Source: Bacteroidia bacterium (GTDB lineage Bacteria > Bacteroidota > Bacteroidia > J057). From it: 58,129 nt of DNA. Location: the NCBI GenBank assembly GCA_030430205.1, contig JAUIGE010000039.1, positions 1 through 58,129 on the forward strand. Reading direction: 5' to 3'. Shown here piece by piece: positions 18,201 through 25,715 of the stretch. A program made the translations under genes and the position numbers. The first letter of the stretch is position 1. The number at the start of each line of letters is the position of its first letter. The notes below the pieces were generated by a model, which saw only the letters and a program-made list of their open reading frames with translations, searched no databases and was not told where the DNA came from.

Positions 18201-18362
18201 AGCATCATCTGAAAAGGTTCCGGTAGTAGTGCCTTGTACCAAAATGGAAGCACCTGCGAGGGGTTCATTATCCCCGGTTACCGTTCCGGTAACGGTCTGT
18301 TGCGCTTGGGACAGACCCGTAAAAATGAACAGGGTCATGAATGTCCATAGTAGTTTTTTCAT
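15213..18362 (-). CDS. SusC/RagA-family TonB-dependent transporter
   Basis: The 1049-residue outer-membrane transporter works with SusD to import nutrients using TonB-ExbBD energy. After a signal peptide (MKKLLWTFMTLF..., cleavage near SQAQQ) comes a carboxypeptidase-regulatory-like domain (TVTGTVTGDNEPLAGASILV, about residues 22-105). Next is the TonB box/plug with LDEVVVTAYG and the SusC signature SSNALYGSRGANGVIIVTTKKG. The barrel ends in GLRLYAAASNVYLWS and SIGANVRF. An in-frame ATG at 18407 would add 15 residues before the signal peptide, so 18362 was chosen. A metalloprotease gene precedes it in the same direction, which suggests a peptide-related substrate, but that is inference. Confidence 0.95.
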   Translation of the reverse strand: MKKLLWTFMTLFIFTGLSQAQQTVTGTVTGDNEPLAGASILVQGTTTGTFSDDAGNFSIKMPAGTNTLVFSFTGFRSQEVVVTGSRVDVTLIPGSYVLDEVVVTAYGSQTKREITGSVVSINSGEIEKIQNSNIVQGLTGKIAGVQIIAQNGQPGEGPSVRFRGIGSINASNEPLYVVDGVPFNGNINSIATQDIESMTFLKDASSNALYGSRGANGVIIVTTKKGKKNGIEITLDVKTGRNTRSVADYDVITDPAQYYEAWYDRHRIGLINQGISADTAAMIAAAELISGGEFSLGYNNYNLPDDQVLDPSTGKVRAGANLLYQDLWAEELFSPSSRNETHLGVRSMTDKTNAFFSLGYLDDSGYALKSGFQRITGRGSMDFKPSKWLKVGGNINYANTQQDAPVQNVGSSTYSNLFSWARNVGPIYPVYARDENGALMLDQNGDKIYDFGQVGDGIPGVRPYGAFNNPVATTLLDIDKNSRDNLSTRVYGRITFLEDFDFTYNLSADYIGSNITTFATPVGGDASGVNGRLTTTATTALTVAHQQLLNWKKSFGEHTFAALAGHESNDYHFSSLSASKTQALLGDLAVLNNATNIQFATGFETDYRVEGYFSRLNYDFRNKYFINASFRRDGTSVFSPESRWGTFYGVGAAWDMTEESFLDNVGFLTSLRLKASYGQQGNDAILYEGGGRNYYSYVDQYNVINAGGGVPGVSFVSLGNTALRWENSTNINLGFDARFLKDRFSLNVEYFIRKVNDLLFYNPLPLSEGRGSFPDNVGDMENKGIEFTVGAQVVRTRDFTWNINLNATNFTNLITRLPQEFIDDGNFRLEEGRNRYEYYMREYAGIETETGDAMWYIDELDANGEPTGNRLTTTEYNDANEYFVGKSAIPDLYGGFATSLTFKGISLDVNFAYQMGGYGYDGVYQNSLGSAPDVGQNYHKDIFNSWTPENTDATIPRIDLFDTQNDNASDFWLVDASYLSLQDVILGYELPSSVYSKIGVNGLRLYAAASNVYLWSARQGYDPRLSVVGNASNEYSIMRSMSIGANVRF

Positions 18363-18516
18363 GTAAAAATAATTAGGTTTAAAAAAGGTTGAATCGTAAA
18401 AAAGCAAAATTTCTCGGTATCATACCAAATATGAAGGAATCAAATTTCCTTTTCAGCCTGCTTTTCTATGCCCCTGCCGACGTCCGTCTTCCCCGGTTTC
18501 TTAGCCATAACATGGC

Positions 18517-20994
18517 TTACTCTATGTCCAGAATATCCTCAATCCGAGCCTGAATGTCTTCCAAATGGAGGCGAGATAAGTCATCCACAGCGATTTTAAT
18601 CGCTCTGGGGAGCATCTTGTACAGCTTCATCAATTCTGCCCTGGCAGCAGCCCGGATGTCGGATTGGCCGACATCTATTTTGGTAAAACCCACAAAGCGC
18701 TGCGCGCGCTCAGGAAGAGGAGCTTGCTCCTCATTGAGCAAAAACTCAAGGCGCTCCACATAGGCGCGCTGGAGGTTACGCCGATAGGTGTCTATGCTTT
18801 TTTTGTAATAAAGCTCCTTCCATACGCCCAGATGAATGTTATTCATCATCTCAAGTAAGCCGTAGGCTTCTGCGCCATTGAGAGCTTCATTTTCGATCAC
18901 CCGGGCCAGTCGGCCTGGATCGAGCAGGTTATTGAGGCTGCGCACCTGGATGCTGCGAATCCGCTCGACAGTCCCAGCCGATTCAAATCGGCGAAGCACT
19001 TCGGGCCTGATCAGCCATTGAGGCGTCTGAAAGAGGTTTACATTGATAAACCCAACAGACTCCTTCTGCTTTGCTTTAGGTACATGAACATAGACGACAC
19101 CTTCCTGATCATAGGTTTTGTAAAATTCATATACCCCTCCCACATTCGCAGCAACATGCCCCATATAGCGGTTCATTTGCCCTACAAGCTGACCGTATAG
19201 CTCTTCCAGTTCGGCATAGTCTTCAGCCTCTTCTCCTGTCCATTCTACCAGAGAAGGCAATATCCGCTGCAGGTTCATGAGGCCATAGGTACTGGCCTTT
19301 ACGGCATCATCTCCCAAATCTTCCGTCTGTGAACTCGGGTCAATGGGGTTAGCCATCTGGCGGCCAAAACGATACAAGGGATCGCCTTCATGCTCACGAA
19401 TCCATTCATTGAGCACCTTCCGCTCATCATCGGGCGTCCTGGCTCCCGCTATCTGTTTGTAGCCCCATTTGATAGAATAGATATCATAAATGCCTACATC
19501 AGGGATGAGGTTGACGCCTTCATCTTCAGGCTGGGCGATATAGTTGAATCGCGCATAGTCCATGATCGAGGGAGAGGTATTCATTTTTTGGGTAAAAGAA
19601 GCAGAACGCAGAGAATCCACAGGATAGGCTGAGCTCGCGCCCATATTGTGGGGTAAGCCCAGCGTATGTCCTACCTCATGAGCCGCTACAAAGCGGATCA
19701 ACCTGCCCATCACCTCGTCCGATAACTTCGGACGACGCGCCTGGGGGTTGGCCCCCGCAGTCTGTATGAAATACCAATTGCGTTGCAGGTTCATGATGTT
19801 GTGATACCACATGATGTCGGATTCGAGTATCTCCCCTGTGCGGGGATCATGTACATGCGGCCCCTGGGCGTTTTGAATCGAAGTGGTGATATAGCGGATC
19901 ACCGAGTAGCGCACATCCTCCGGGCTCCAGTCCGGATCTTCCTCTTTTGTAGGCGCGTCTTTGGCCACGATCGCATTTTTGAAGCCAGCCGCTTCAAAGG
20001 CGCGCTGCCAGTCTTCTACGCCCTGCTTGAGGTAGGGTATCCATTTGGTAGGGGTAGCAGGATCGATATAATATTCGATCGGTTTGATGGGGTCCACCAA
20101 TTCTCCACGGGCATAAGCCTCGGGATCACTGGGCTCCAGGCGCCATCTGGTGATATACTGACGCTTCGCCGCCCGATGATCTTCGCGGCCATAATCATAT
20201 TGTTCCAGAGAAAAATACCCAACCCTGCTATCAAAACGCCGTGGCATCATCGGCTCCTCGGGCAATAAAATAAAAGATTGATTCATCTCTACTGACAGCA
20301 AATCGGCAGAAGAGCCAGAAGGCAACTTACCCGCTTTATAGGTCATGATATGGCGTACTTCTGTATTCTGGGGAAAGCTTTTCATCCAGTTGATCAGGCT
20401 CAACTTCGAATCCAATCCTTTTACTTCAAATTTCTTGCGCTGGCCGTCATTCAATGCGCCCAGCAAGGGTACATCCTCTTCGAAAAGATCATTTACCTCA
20501 ATGATAACAGAAGTACTGTCTTTCCCAAAAGCCTTTATGGGAAAGACCATGATGATGGGCTCAAAGTTGTTGTTGCGAAGCGATTGGTAAATGGGTTTTT
20601 CCATACTTGCAACGCTGTTGTAAGAAACCGAGCGAAGCAACAATTTATTTTCATGGCGCTGCCAGCGGATGACTTGCTGCGGGCGAGACTTCATCCCGGC
20701 GCCACCAAAAGTGAGGCCATCGACGGTGCCAGCCATCCGGCTGACGACCAGTATCTCCTTTTCCAGTAAATCATCCGAAATCTCAAAGAAGTATTTGCTT
20801 TTGATTTTGTGAACGGTGAAGAGCCCTTCATCACTGACCGCCTGCGGCGTGATGATTTTTTCAAAGGGCATGATGGTGTCATTTTTGGTGCCACCGCCAC
20901 CGGGCTGGGCCAGGGCTGTTTGAAATACCAGTGTAAGCAAAGCGACTCCTATCCATCGGAAGGTGGATTTTATTGAAAAAAAAGAAAGGTTCAT
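18517..20994 (-). CDS. Secreted zinc metalloprotease (DUF5117/DUF4953 metzincin-like)
   Basis: The 825-residue product has a signal peptide (cleavage near LAQPGG). The N-terminal half matches the DUF5118/DUF5117 pattern (LFTVHKIKSKYFFEISDDLL, ILVVSRMAGT). The catalytic part carries HEVGHTLGLPHN near residue 437, an extended HExxHxxGxxH zinc motif of metzincins, with SPSIMDYARFNY downstream as a Met-turn-like segment. It is probably exported to the periplasm or surface and degrades proteins or peptides. It is upstream of and codirectional with susC-susD (about 150 bases to susC), so the three may form a peptide-acquisition unit. The physiological substrate of this family is unknown to me. Confidence 0.88.
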   Translation of the reverse strand: MNLSFFSIKSTFRWIGVALLTLVFQTALAQPGGGGTKNDTIMPFEKIITPQAVSDEGLFTVHKIKSKYFFEISDDLLEKEILVVSRMAGTVDGLTFGGAGMKSRPQQVIRWQRHENKLLLRSVSYNSVASMEKPIYQSLRNNNFEPIIMVFPIKAFGKDSTSVIIEVNDLFEEDVPLLGALNDGQRKKFEVKGLDSKLSLINWMKSFPQNTEVRHIMTYKAGKLPSGSSADLLSVEMNQSFILLPEEPMMPRRFDSRVGYFSLEQYDYGREDHRAAKRQYITRWRLEPSDPEAYARGELVDPIKPIEYYIDPATPTKWIPYLKQGVEDWQRAFEAAGFKNAIVAKDAPTKEEDPDWSPEDVRYSVIRYITTSIQNAQGPHVHDPRTGEILESDIMWYHNIMNLQRNWYFIQTAGANPQARRPKLSDEVMGRLIRFVAAHEVGHTLGLPHNMGASSAYPVDSLRSASFTQKMNTSPSIMDYARFNYIAQPEDEGVNLIPDVGIYDIYSIKWGYKQIAGARTPDDERKVLNEWIREHEGDPLYRFGRQMANPIDPSSQTEDLGDDAVKASTYGLMNLQRILPSLVEWTGEEAEDYAELEELYGQLVGQMNRYMGHVAANVGGVYEFYKTYDQEGVVYVHVPKAKQKESVGFINVNLFQTPQWLIRPEVLRRFESAGTVERIRSIQVRSLNNLLDPGRLARVIENEALNGAEAYGLLEMMNNIHLGVWKELYYKKSIDTYRRNLQRAYVERLEFLLNEEQAPLPERAQRFVGFTKIDVGQSDIRAAARAELMKLYKMLPRAIKIAVDDLSRLHLEDIQARIEDILDIE

Positions 20995-21100
20995 GTTGTA
21001 ATTTAGCTTTTGAATGAAATGAATAAATAGCTGAAAAAGGCGTAATTGGCGAACGAAATGCTGAGTTTAATACTTTTTTAGGAAAATTCTTATTCCCCTG

Positions 21101-22297
21101 ATGAAAGCCTACGATTTCCTCATCATCGGCGGTGGCATATTTGGCCTCTCTGCGGCCATCGAACTCGCAAAGCGAAAATACCGCGTCGGTCTTCTCAATC
21201 CCGACAGCCTGCCGCACCACCTGGCGGCATCTACTGACGTGAGCAAAATCGTGCGCATGGAGTACGGCACGGATAGGGAATATTTCCGCATGGCCGAGCG
21301 CAGCATCGGGCGGTGGCATGAATGGAACGAACTTTTGGGAGAGGAACTCTACCACGAAGTAGGCATGCTCATGCTTTGCCGGGACAGATGGGAGGCTGCA
21401 CGGCAGCCTTTCGAATACAGCAGCTACCAGCAGCTGCAGGCCCACGGCTACGCCTCCGAGGTCCTGGATGCCCAGGCCCTTCAGCAGCGCTTCCCAGCTG
21501 TCAACAGCCAAACCTACCCTCATGCGCACTTCAACCCGCGGGCGGGTTGGGTGGAGTCCGGCAGGGTGATCGAAAAGCTGGCGGCTTATGGCCGCTCCCT
21601 GGGCGTGGAGATCCACGAGGGGCAAACCGCCGAAGGCTTTGTCATCGAAAAAAACCGCTTACAGGCGGTCAAAACGCGGGAAGGCAAAAGCTATCCCTGC
21701 GGTCATGCCATCGTCGCCGCGGGCGCGCATACGCCCTATTTACTCCCCGAACTACAACCCTATATGAAGGCCACCGGCCATCCCGTCTTTTGGCTTAAAC
21801 CCCGGGCCCCAGGGCTGTTTCAGGTTCCCAAACTCAGCGTTTTTACTGCGGACATAGCCCATACGGGCTGGTATGGCTTCCCCTGGCACCCGAAACAGGG
21901 CATCGTCAAAATCGCAAAGCATACCGACGGTATGGCGCTGCATCCCGATCAGGATGATCGGCAAATCACAGATGCAGAGGTCGCGGAAATGCGGGATTTT
22001 TTGGCGAAAAGCTTTCCGCTCCTGGCCGATGCCCCTTTGGTCTATACCCGCCGCTGTCTGTATACAGATACCCTGGACGGGCATTTTTGGATAGACCAAC
22101 ATCCGCTGGTAGCGGGACTTTCTGTCAGCACGGGCGGTAGCGGCCATGGCATGAAGATGGGCCCGGTACTCGGGGAGATGACCGCCGATATGGCGGAGGG
22201 GAAATCGCATGAATTTTCAGCGCGCTATCGCTGGCGGGAATTGGGGGAGAAAACGCCGCAGGCGGAGGAGGCACGTTTTGTCAATAGAAAAACATAG
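21101..22297 (+). CDS. FAD-dependent amine/sarcosine oxidase-like enzyme (DAO family)
   Basis: The 398-residue flavoprotein begins with the dinucleotide-binding motif FLIIGGGIFGLSAAIELAKR (residues 6-25). Near the C-terminus it has RRCLYTDTLDGHFWID, where the Cys corresponds to the covalent-flavin Cys of monomeric sarcosine oxidase and N-methyltryptophan oxidase. The motif GSGHGMKMGPVLGE follows, the usual C-terminal flavin contact. It should oxidise a secondary amine or N-methyl amino acid with oxygen or another acceptor. It is divergent from the metalloprotease gene and 33 bases upstream of a 2OG-Fe(II) oxygenase gene, so both oxidative enzymes may be cotranscribed. The substrate is not predictable by eye. 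Confidence 0.87.
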   Translation: MKAYDFLIIGGGIFGLSAAIELAKRKYRVGLLNPDSLPHHLAASTDVSKIVRMEYGTDREYFRMAERSIGRWHEWNELLGEELYHEVGMLMLCRDRWEAARQPFEYSSYQQLQAHGYASEVLDAQALQQRFPAVNSQTYPHAHFNPRAGWVESGRVIEKLAAYGRSLGVEIHEGQTAEGFVIEKNRLQAVKTREGKSYPCGHAIVAAGAHTPYLLPELQPYMKATGHPVFWLKPRAPGLFQVPKLSVFTADIAHTGWYGFPWHPKQGIVKIAKHTDGMALHPDQDDRQITDAEVAEMRDFLAKSFPLLADAPLVYTRRCLYTDTLDGHFWIDQHPLVAGLSVSTGGSGHGMKMGPVLGEMTADMAEGKSHEFSARYRWRELGEKTPQAEEARFVNRKT

Positions 22298-22330
22298 ATT
22301 TGGAACAGCTCAAAGATTAAATGGAAATAG

Positions 22331-22951
22331 ATGAAAGAAATTTTTGATACAGATTCAGAAGCCTCATTCGAACCGCTGATCAGCGGCATGATTGACGAGG
22401 GCTTTGGCAGTGCCGATGATTTTTTGCCCCCTTGGGTGGTGGCAGGCTTGCGCACCAATCTTCTTCACGCCAGGGATACAGACCTGATGCACCCCGCAGG
22501 CATAGGGCGGAAATTCGATTTTCAAAAGAATACGCTTGTGCGGGGGGATGAAATCCTTTGGCTGGAGAAAGACACGAAAGATCCTTTCGAGCAGGCTTTT
22601 TTCGAGCGGGTAGAACAATTTATTCAGTACCTGAACCGCTCCTGCTATACCGGCATCAATGACTATGAATTTCATTATGCCTACTACGAGCCAGGTAGCT
22701 TTTATAAGCGACACCTCGACCAGTTTAAAAGCAATCGCGCGCGAAAATTTTCGCTGGTCACCTACCTCAATGAGGACTGGAGGCCCGACCATGGCGGGCG
22801 CTTGTCGCTCTACCTGAAGGAGGGAGAAAAAGAAGTTTTGCCGCTGGGCGGGAGGGCTGTTTTTTTCAAAAGCGATGAGATAGAGCATGAAGTGCATCCT
22901 TCGGCAGCGCGCTATCGGCTGAGTATTGCAGGTTGGTTGAAGAGTGTGTAA
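22331..22951 (+). CDS. 2-oxoglutarate/Fe(II)-dependent oxygenase (prolyl 4-hydroxylase-like)
   Basis: The 206-residue product has the double-stranded beta-helix signature of 2OG-Fe(II) oxygenases: HLDQF gives the HxD iron ligands, EHEVHP the distal His, and the following RYRLSIAGWLK the 2-oxoglutarate-binding Arg. NDYEFHYAYYEPGSFYKRHLD and FSLVTYLNEDW are typical of the SM-20/PHD group. It is therefore likely to hydroxylate a protein or small-molecule substrate in the cytoplasm. It follows the flavin amine oxidase gene closely on the same strand. No signal peptide is present. Confidence 0.85.
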   Translation: MKEIFDTDSEASFEPLISGMIDEGFGSADDFLPPWVVAGLRTNLLHARDTDLMHPAGIGRKFDFQKNTLVRGDEILWLEKDTKDPFEQAFFERVEQFIQYLNRSCYTGINDYEFHYAYYEPGSFYKRHLDQFKSNRARKFSLVTYLNEDWRPDHGGRLSLYLKEGEKEVLPLGGRAVFFKSDEIEHEVHPSAARYRLSIAGWLKSV

Positions 22952-23034
22952 GAGGCGGGATGGCGGATGCAGAAGCGCTCCTGGCGCGGGTGGAGGAAGC
23001 TATTGAGCTTTCGAAATAAAATCCCCACTGCCCC

Positions 23035-23682
23035 CTATTTTCCTTTCCCAAATCGGAGGTTATACCCTATGGTAGTTTGCATACCCGCCAACTTCCCGGC
23101 CAGAACAAAACTGGTAGAGAAGCAAATTTTATTCTTCTTGCCAGCCATCACATTCAGCGAATTGTATAGCGCCAGATGCGAATCGCCAGCAAGTTCCTGA
23201 CTACTGAACTGAAAGGCTGGCGAATAAGTCACGGATAGTCTGTCTTTATTGTCATAAACCGAAAACAAAAAAGGCACACGAAACGCAAAGACCGCGTCCT
23301 CTGTTCCAAAGCCCAGGGCCAATTTGGGATACAAAGCCGTCGCAAAGCGTCCCCCTGGCTTGCCGCTTAAGCGGATTTTTGTGCCATAACTTAGGCCATC
23401 AGCCACTGACAGGCCCAGGCTCATGTCTACATTTCTCCTGCTTCCCCAGGCATACTCGATGCCCGGCGCAAAGGGGATCAGCCCCTGAATCTTGGACTCC
23501 GGCAAAATATTGTCATTAAACAAATCCACCTGCACATGAGAGTCCATCCGAAGGGATAGGTTTTTCTTGCCTTTCGCCATGGTCCGGGCGTCATACATAT
23601 TGGTTAAAGAGCAACTGGAAAAGGTGAGGATACAAAGGAGAAGGGTGCTGTTGAGGAGGAGATTTTGGATTGATTGCTTCAT
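23035..23682 (-). CDS. Predicted outer-membrane lipoprotein of unknown function
   Basis: The 215-residue product carries a lipoprotein signal (MKQSIQNLLLN..., lipobox Cys24, TFSSC). The mature part is rich in short amphipathic strands (VDMSLGLSVADGLSYGTKIRLSG, FAFRVPFLFSVYDNKD, TTIGYNLRFGKGK), like a small outer-membrane beta-barrel or beta-sandwich. The frame is open further upstream to 23853, but the extra 57 residues are Cys-rich and not protein-like, so ATG 23682 is preferred. The enzyme gene at 23861-24988 lies just upstream on the same strand. No functional motif was recognised. Confidence 0.75.
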   Translation of the reverse strand: MKQSIQNLLLNSTLLLCILTFSSCSLTNMYDARTMAKGKKNLSLRMDSHVQVDLFNDNILPESKIQGLIPFAPGIEYAWGSRRNVDMSLGLSVADGLSYGTKIRLSGKPGGRFATALYPKLALGFGTEDAVFAFRVPFLFSVYDNKDRLSVTYSPAFQFSSQELAGDSHLALYNSLNVMAGKKNKICFSTSFVLAGKLAGMQTTIGYNLRFGKGK

Positions 23683-23860
23683 GATGTTGGGGATTTGTAG
23701 AAAATTACAGAGGCAAGTTGGGAGATTCCTGAGAGAGATGGAATTACATATTTTTGGGGTTTTTAAGTGTATCAAACACCCCAAATTAGAGCAGGATGTA
23801 AAAGTCAGATTCGATACTTCATGGCGTGTACGTCCATGAGTTTGAAAAAGCACTCGCTGT

Positions 23861-24988
23861 TCAATCCAATTTCAAGCTGATCTTATCAACCAAAAACTGC
23901 CTCATCGCGTCTTCATCCACCTCCACAGGCTTCGCCTGTGAAACCTCCATGAAGCCATCGGCTTCCATCTTCAGCGGTTGCTGCACGATATCCCGCGCAA
24001 AATAGCGCGAAGAGGGGCTCAGGTCATGCGCCCTGGCGCTGGGGAGATGCGCGGCAAAGCGCACATTGAGCGCCCGGCCAATGCCGGTCTCAAACATCCC
24101 GCCTACCCAGGCGGGGATGTGGTGGTCAAGACAGTAGTCTGCCATTTGCAGGCTGTTGTAGAGGCCGCCTATGCGGCCCGGTTTGATGTTCAACTCGTCA
24201 ATCGCGTTGAGTTGGTGCAATTTGATCAAATTGCCGATGCCTTTCACTTCTTCGTCAGCACATACTTTCAGCGCTGGAAATTCCTGCTTTGCAGCCTGGT
24301 AGATGTCGATCCGATGGGGAGGGAAAGGCTGTTCCAGGGCATTGCCGTAGGCAATAAACTTCCCCAACTGCGGAATATCTTTCCGCAAAAAAGTCCCATT
24401 AGCATCAAAGCTAATGACCGGAGAATGGCCCTCGTACGCAAACTCAAACACCTTCATCCCGGGCATAATTTTAAACTTCAATCTCCGATAGCCTTTCTGT
24501 ATCGACTTTTCCACCACCTCTTCAAAAGCTTCCTTATCTTTCTGTATCCCCAGGGATATCCCAATCGGAATCCGATCCATCGCGGGCCTTTGCCATTCAT
24601 CAAAGATGCTATCTCCATCTCTTCGCTCGATCAGGTCGTGCATAGCATATTCAACTGCGGCTTTGGTGAAGTTCCAGCCACGCACACGGCTGAGCACTGC
24701 CAGGACTTCCTGATAGCTCTGTTTTTTTTTCAAAAAAGGAAAGACAAAGGCCTGTATACAAAGCTTGGAAGCAGCGATAAATTCATCTGAATAAAAAGGA
24801 TCAGGCCGGGAGGAGCTTTCGCCATAGCCCACATTTCCCTCGCGGTCCTGCCAACGTACGATCAATGCCTGCTTGGAAGGCCGTTTGCCAATCGCAGATT
24901 GAAAGACGATTTTTTGGGGGATATCGAGATGGAGAATGTCTAGTTGAGAGAGGGATATCTTCTTTTGGAGGAAGTTCATATTTGTCAA
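23861..24988 (-). CDS. Enolase-superfamily enzyme, o-succinylbenzoate synthase/N-acylamino-acid racemase type
   Basis: The 375-residue product shows the MenC-type active site. GYRRLKFKIMPG supplies the KxK acid/base pair; metal ligands come from VISFDANGTF (Asp), ALEQPF (Glu) and KVCADEEV (Asp). The second base is the Lys in ELNIKPGRIGG. VGGMFETGIGRALN is the closing motif of the OSBS/NSAR group. It would dehydrate the menaquinone precursor to o-succinylbenzoate, or racemise N-acyl amino acids; the two cannot be separated by eye. No other menaquinone genes lie in the window. ATG 24979 is an alternative start three codons in. Confidence 0.85.
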   Translation of the reverse strand: MTNMNFLQKKISLSQLDILHLDIPQKIVFQSAIGKRPSKQALIVRWQDREGNVGYGESSSRPDPFYSDEFIAASKLCIQAFVFPFLKKKQSYQEVLAVLSRVRGWNFTKAAVEYAMHDLIERRDGDSIFDEWQRPAMDRIPIGISLGIQKDKEAFEEVVEKSIQKGYRRLKFKIMPGMKVFEFAYEGHSPVISFDANGTFLRKDIPQLGKFIAYGNALEQPFPPHRIDIYQAAKQEFPALKVCADEEVKGIGNLIKLHQLNAIDELNIKPGRIGGLYNSLQMADYCLDHHIPAWVGGMFETGIGRALNVRFAAHLPSARAHDLSPSSRYFARDIVQQPLKMEADGFMEVSQAKPVEVDEDAMRQFLVDKISLKLD

Positions 24989-25046
24989 TGGCGTTTTTTT
25001 TAAAAAGAAAAGGCTGAGCGAACGAGGAATTCAAGAGTAACCTCTT

Positions 25047-25544
25047 TCAATTTTCCAAAATCTTCACCTCATCCCCCACGCGAATCGCGCCGGCCTCAAT
25101 CACACGGGTACACAGTCCTCCATGCCCTGTCATGGCGTTATAGCCGCCGGGGCCGAGGTTTTCCTCCATGCGCGAGCAAGGCTCGCAGGGGCCGGTGCCT
25201 TCCAGCACGGCATCTCCGATGCGGAAACGCTTGCCTTCCAGCGACATCAGGTTGATGCCGCGGACCACGATGTTGCGGCGCGTGAGCACCGGATCTATCT
25301 GATCCTGTCCCAAAATGGCCGCGACCGCGTCCAGGTGCTCACCCTGGATGAGGGTGACTTGCCGCTTGCTTTGCGGCTTATTGGCGAAGCGGTCGCCGTC
25401 GAGGCCTTCGCCGGGGGCGGCTGTGGTCGCCTGCACGGATTGCAGGGGCATTTTGCGGCCCGGACGCAAGCCGATCCAGTTGACGGTCCCGATTTGGGGA
25501 AGGATGGCGCGTAGCGCCTCGAGGGAGGGTTGAGGGGTGGACAT
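25047..25544 (-). CDS. MOSC-domain protein
   Basis: The 165-residue single-domain product matches the MOSC (molybdenum cofactor sulfurase C-terminal) family, beta-rich domains that carry sulfur or bind molybdenum-cofactor-linked groups. Visible features are VNWIGLRPGRKMPLQSV at the start, GDRFANKPQSKRQVTLIQ, RRNIVVRGINL and the conserved cysteine segment GPCEPCSRME, followed by GHGGLCTRVIEAG. The start MSTPQPS at 25544 fits; a 24-residue upstream extension to 25616 is not family-like. It lies downstream of the MenC-like gene's start region on the same strand but belongs to a separate transcription unit if a promoter lies in 25545-25715. Confidence 0.88.
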   Translation of the reverse strand: MSTPQPSLEALRAILPQIGTVNWIGLRPGRKMPLQSVQATTAAPGEGLDGDRFANKPQSKRQVTLIQGEHLDAVAAILGQDQIDPVLTRRNIVVRGINLMSLEGKRFRIGDAVLEGTGPCEPCSRMEENLGPGGYNAMTGHGGLCTRVIEAGAIRVGDEVKILEN

Positions 25545-25715
25545 GATGTTATTTTTTGAAGGGTAAAAATAGGGGGATTGGGGGTGGGTTCCAAAAGTGC
25601 TATATGCAAACAGCACTTTTGGGAGGTTGAAAAAATGGCAGGTCGATTAGGCTTCAATAATGATTGGAAATCAGGGGCTGGCAAATTGAGTTTGTATTAT
25701 TTTTGTATACGAATG

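Noticed and set aside
18363-18450. TAnnTTTG-type promoter for susC
   Set aside because: A TTTTG near the right place lacks the TA at correct spacing, so I could not support a specific promoter.
22960-23019. 19-codon frame after the 2OG oxygenase gene
   Set aside because: It reads like a helix (MADAEALLARVEEAIELSK) but is too short to support; it may be the relic of a longer gene.
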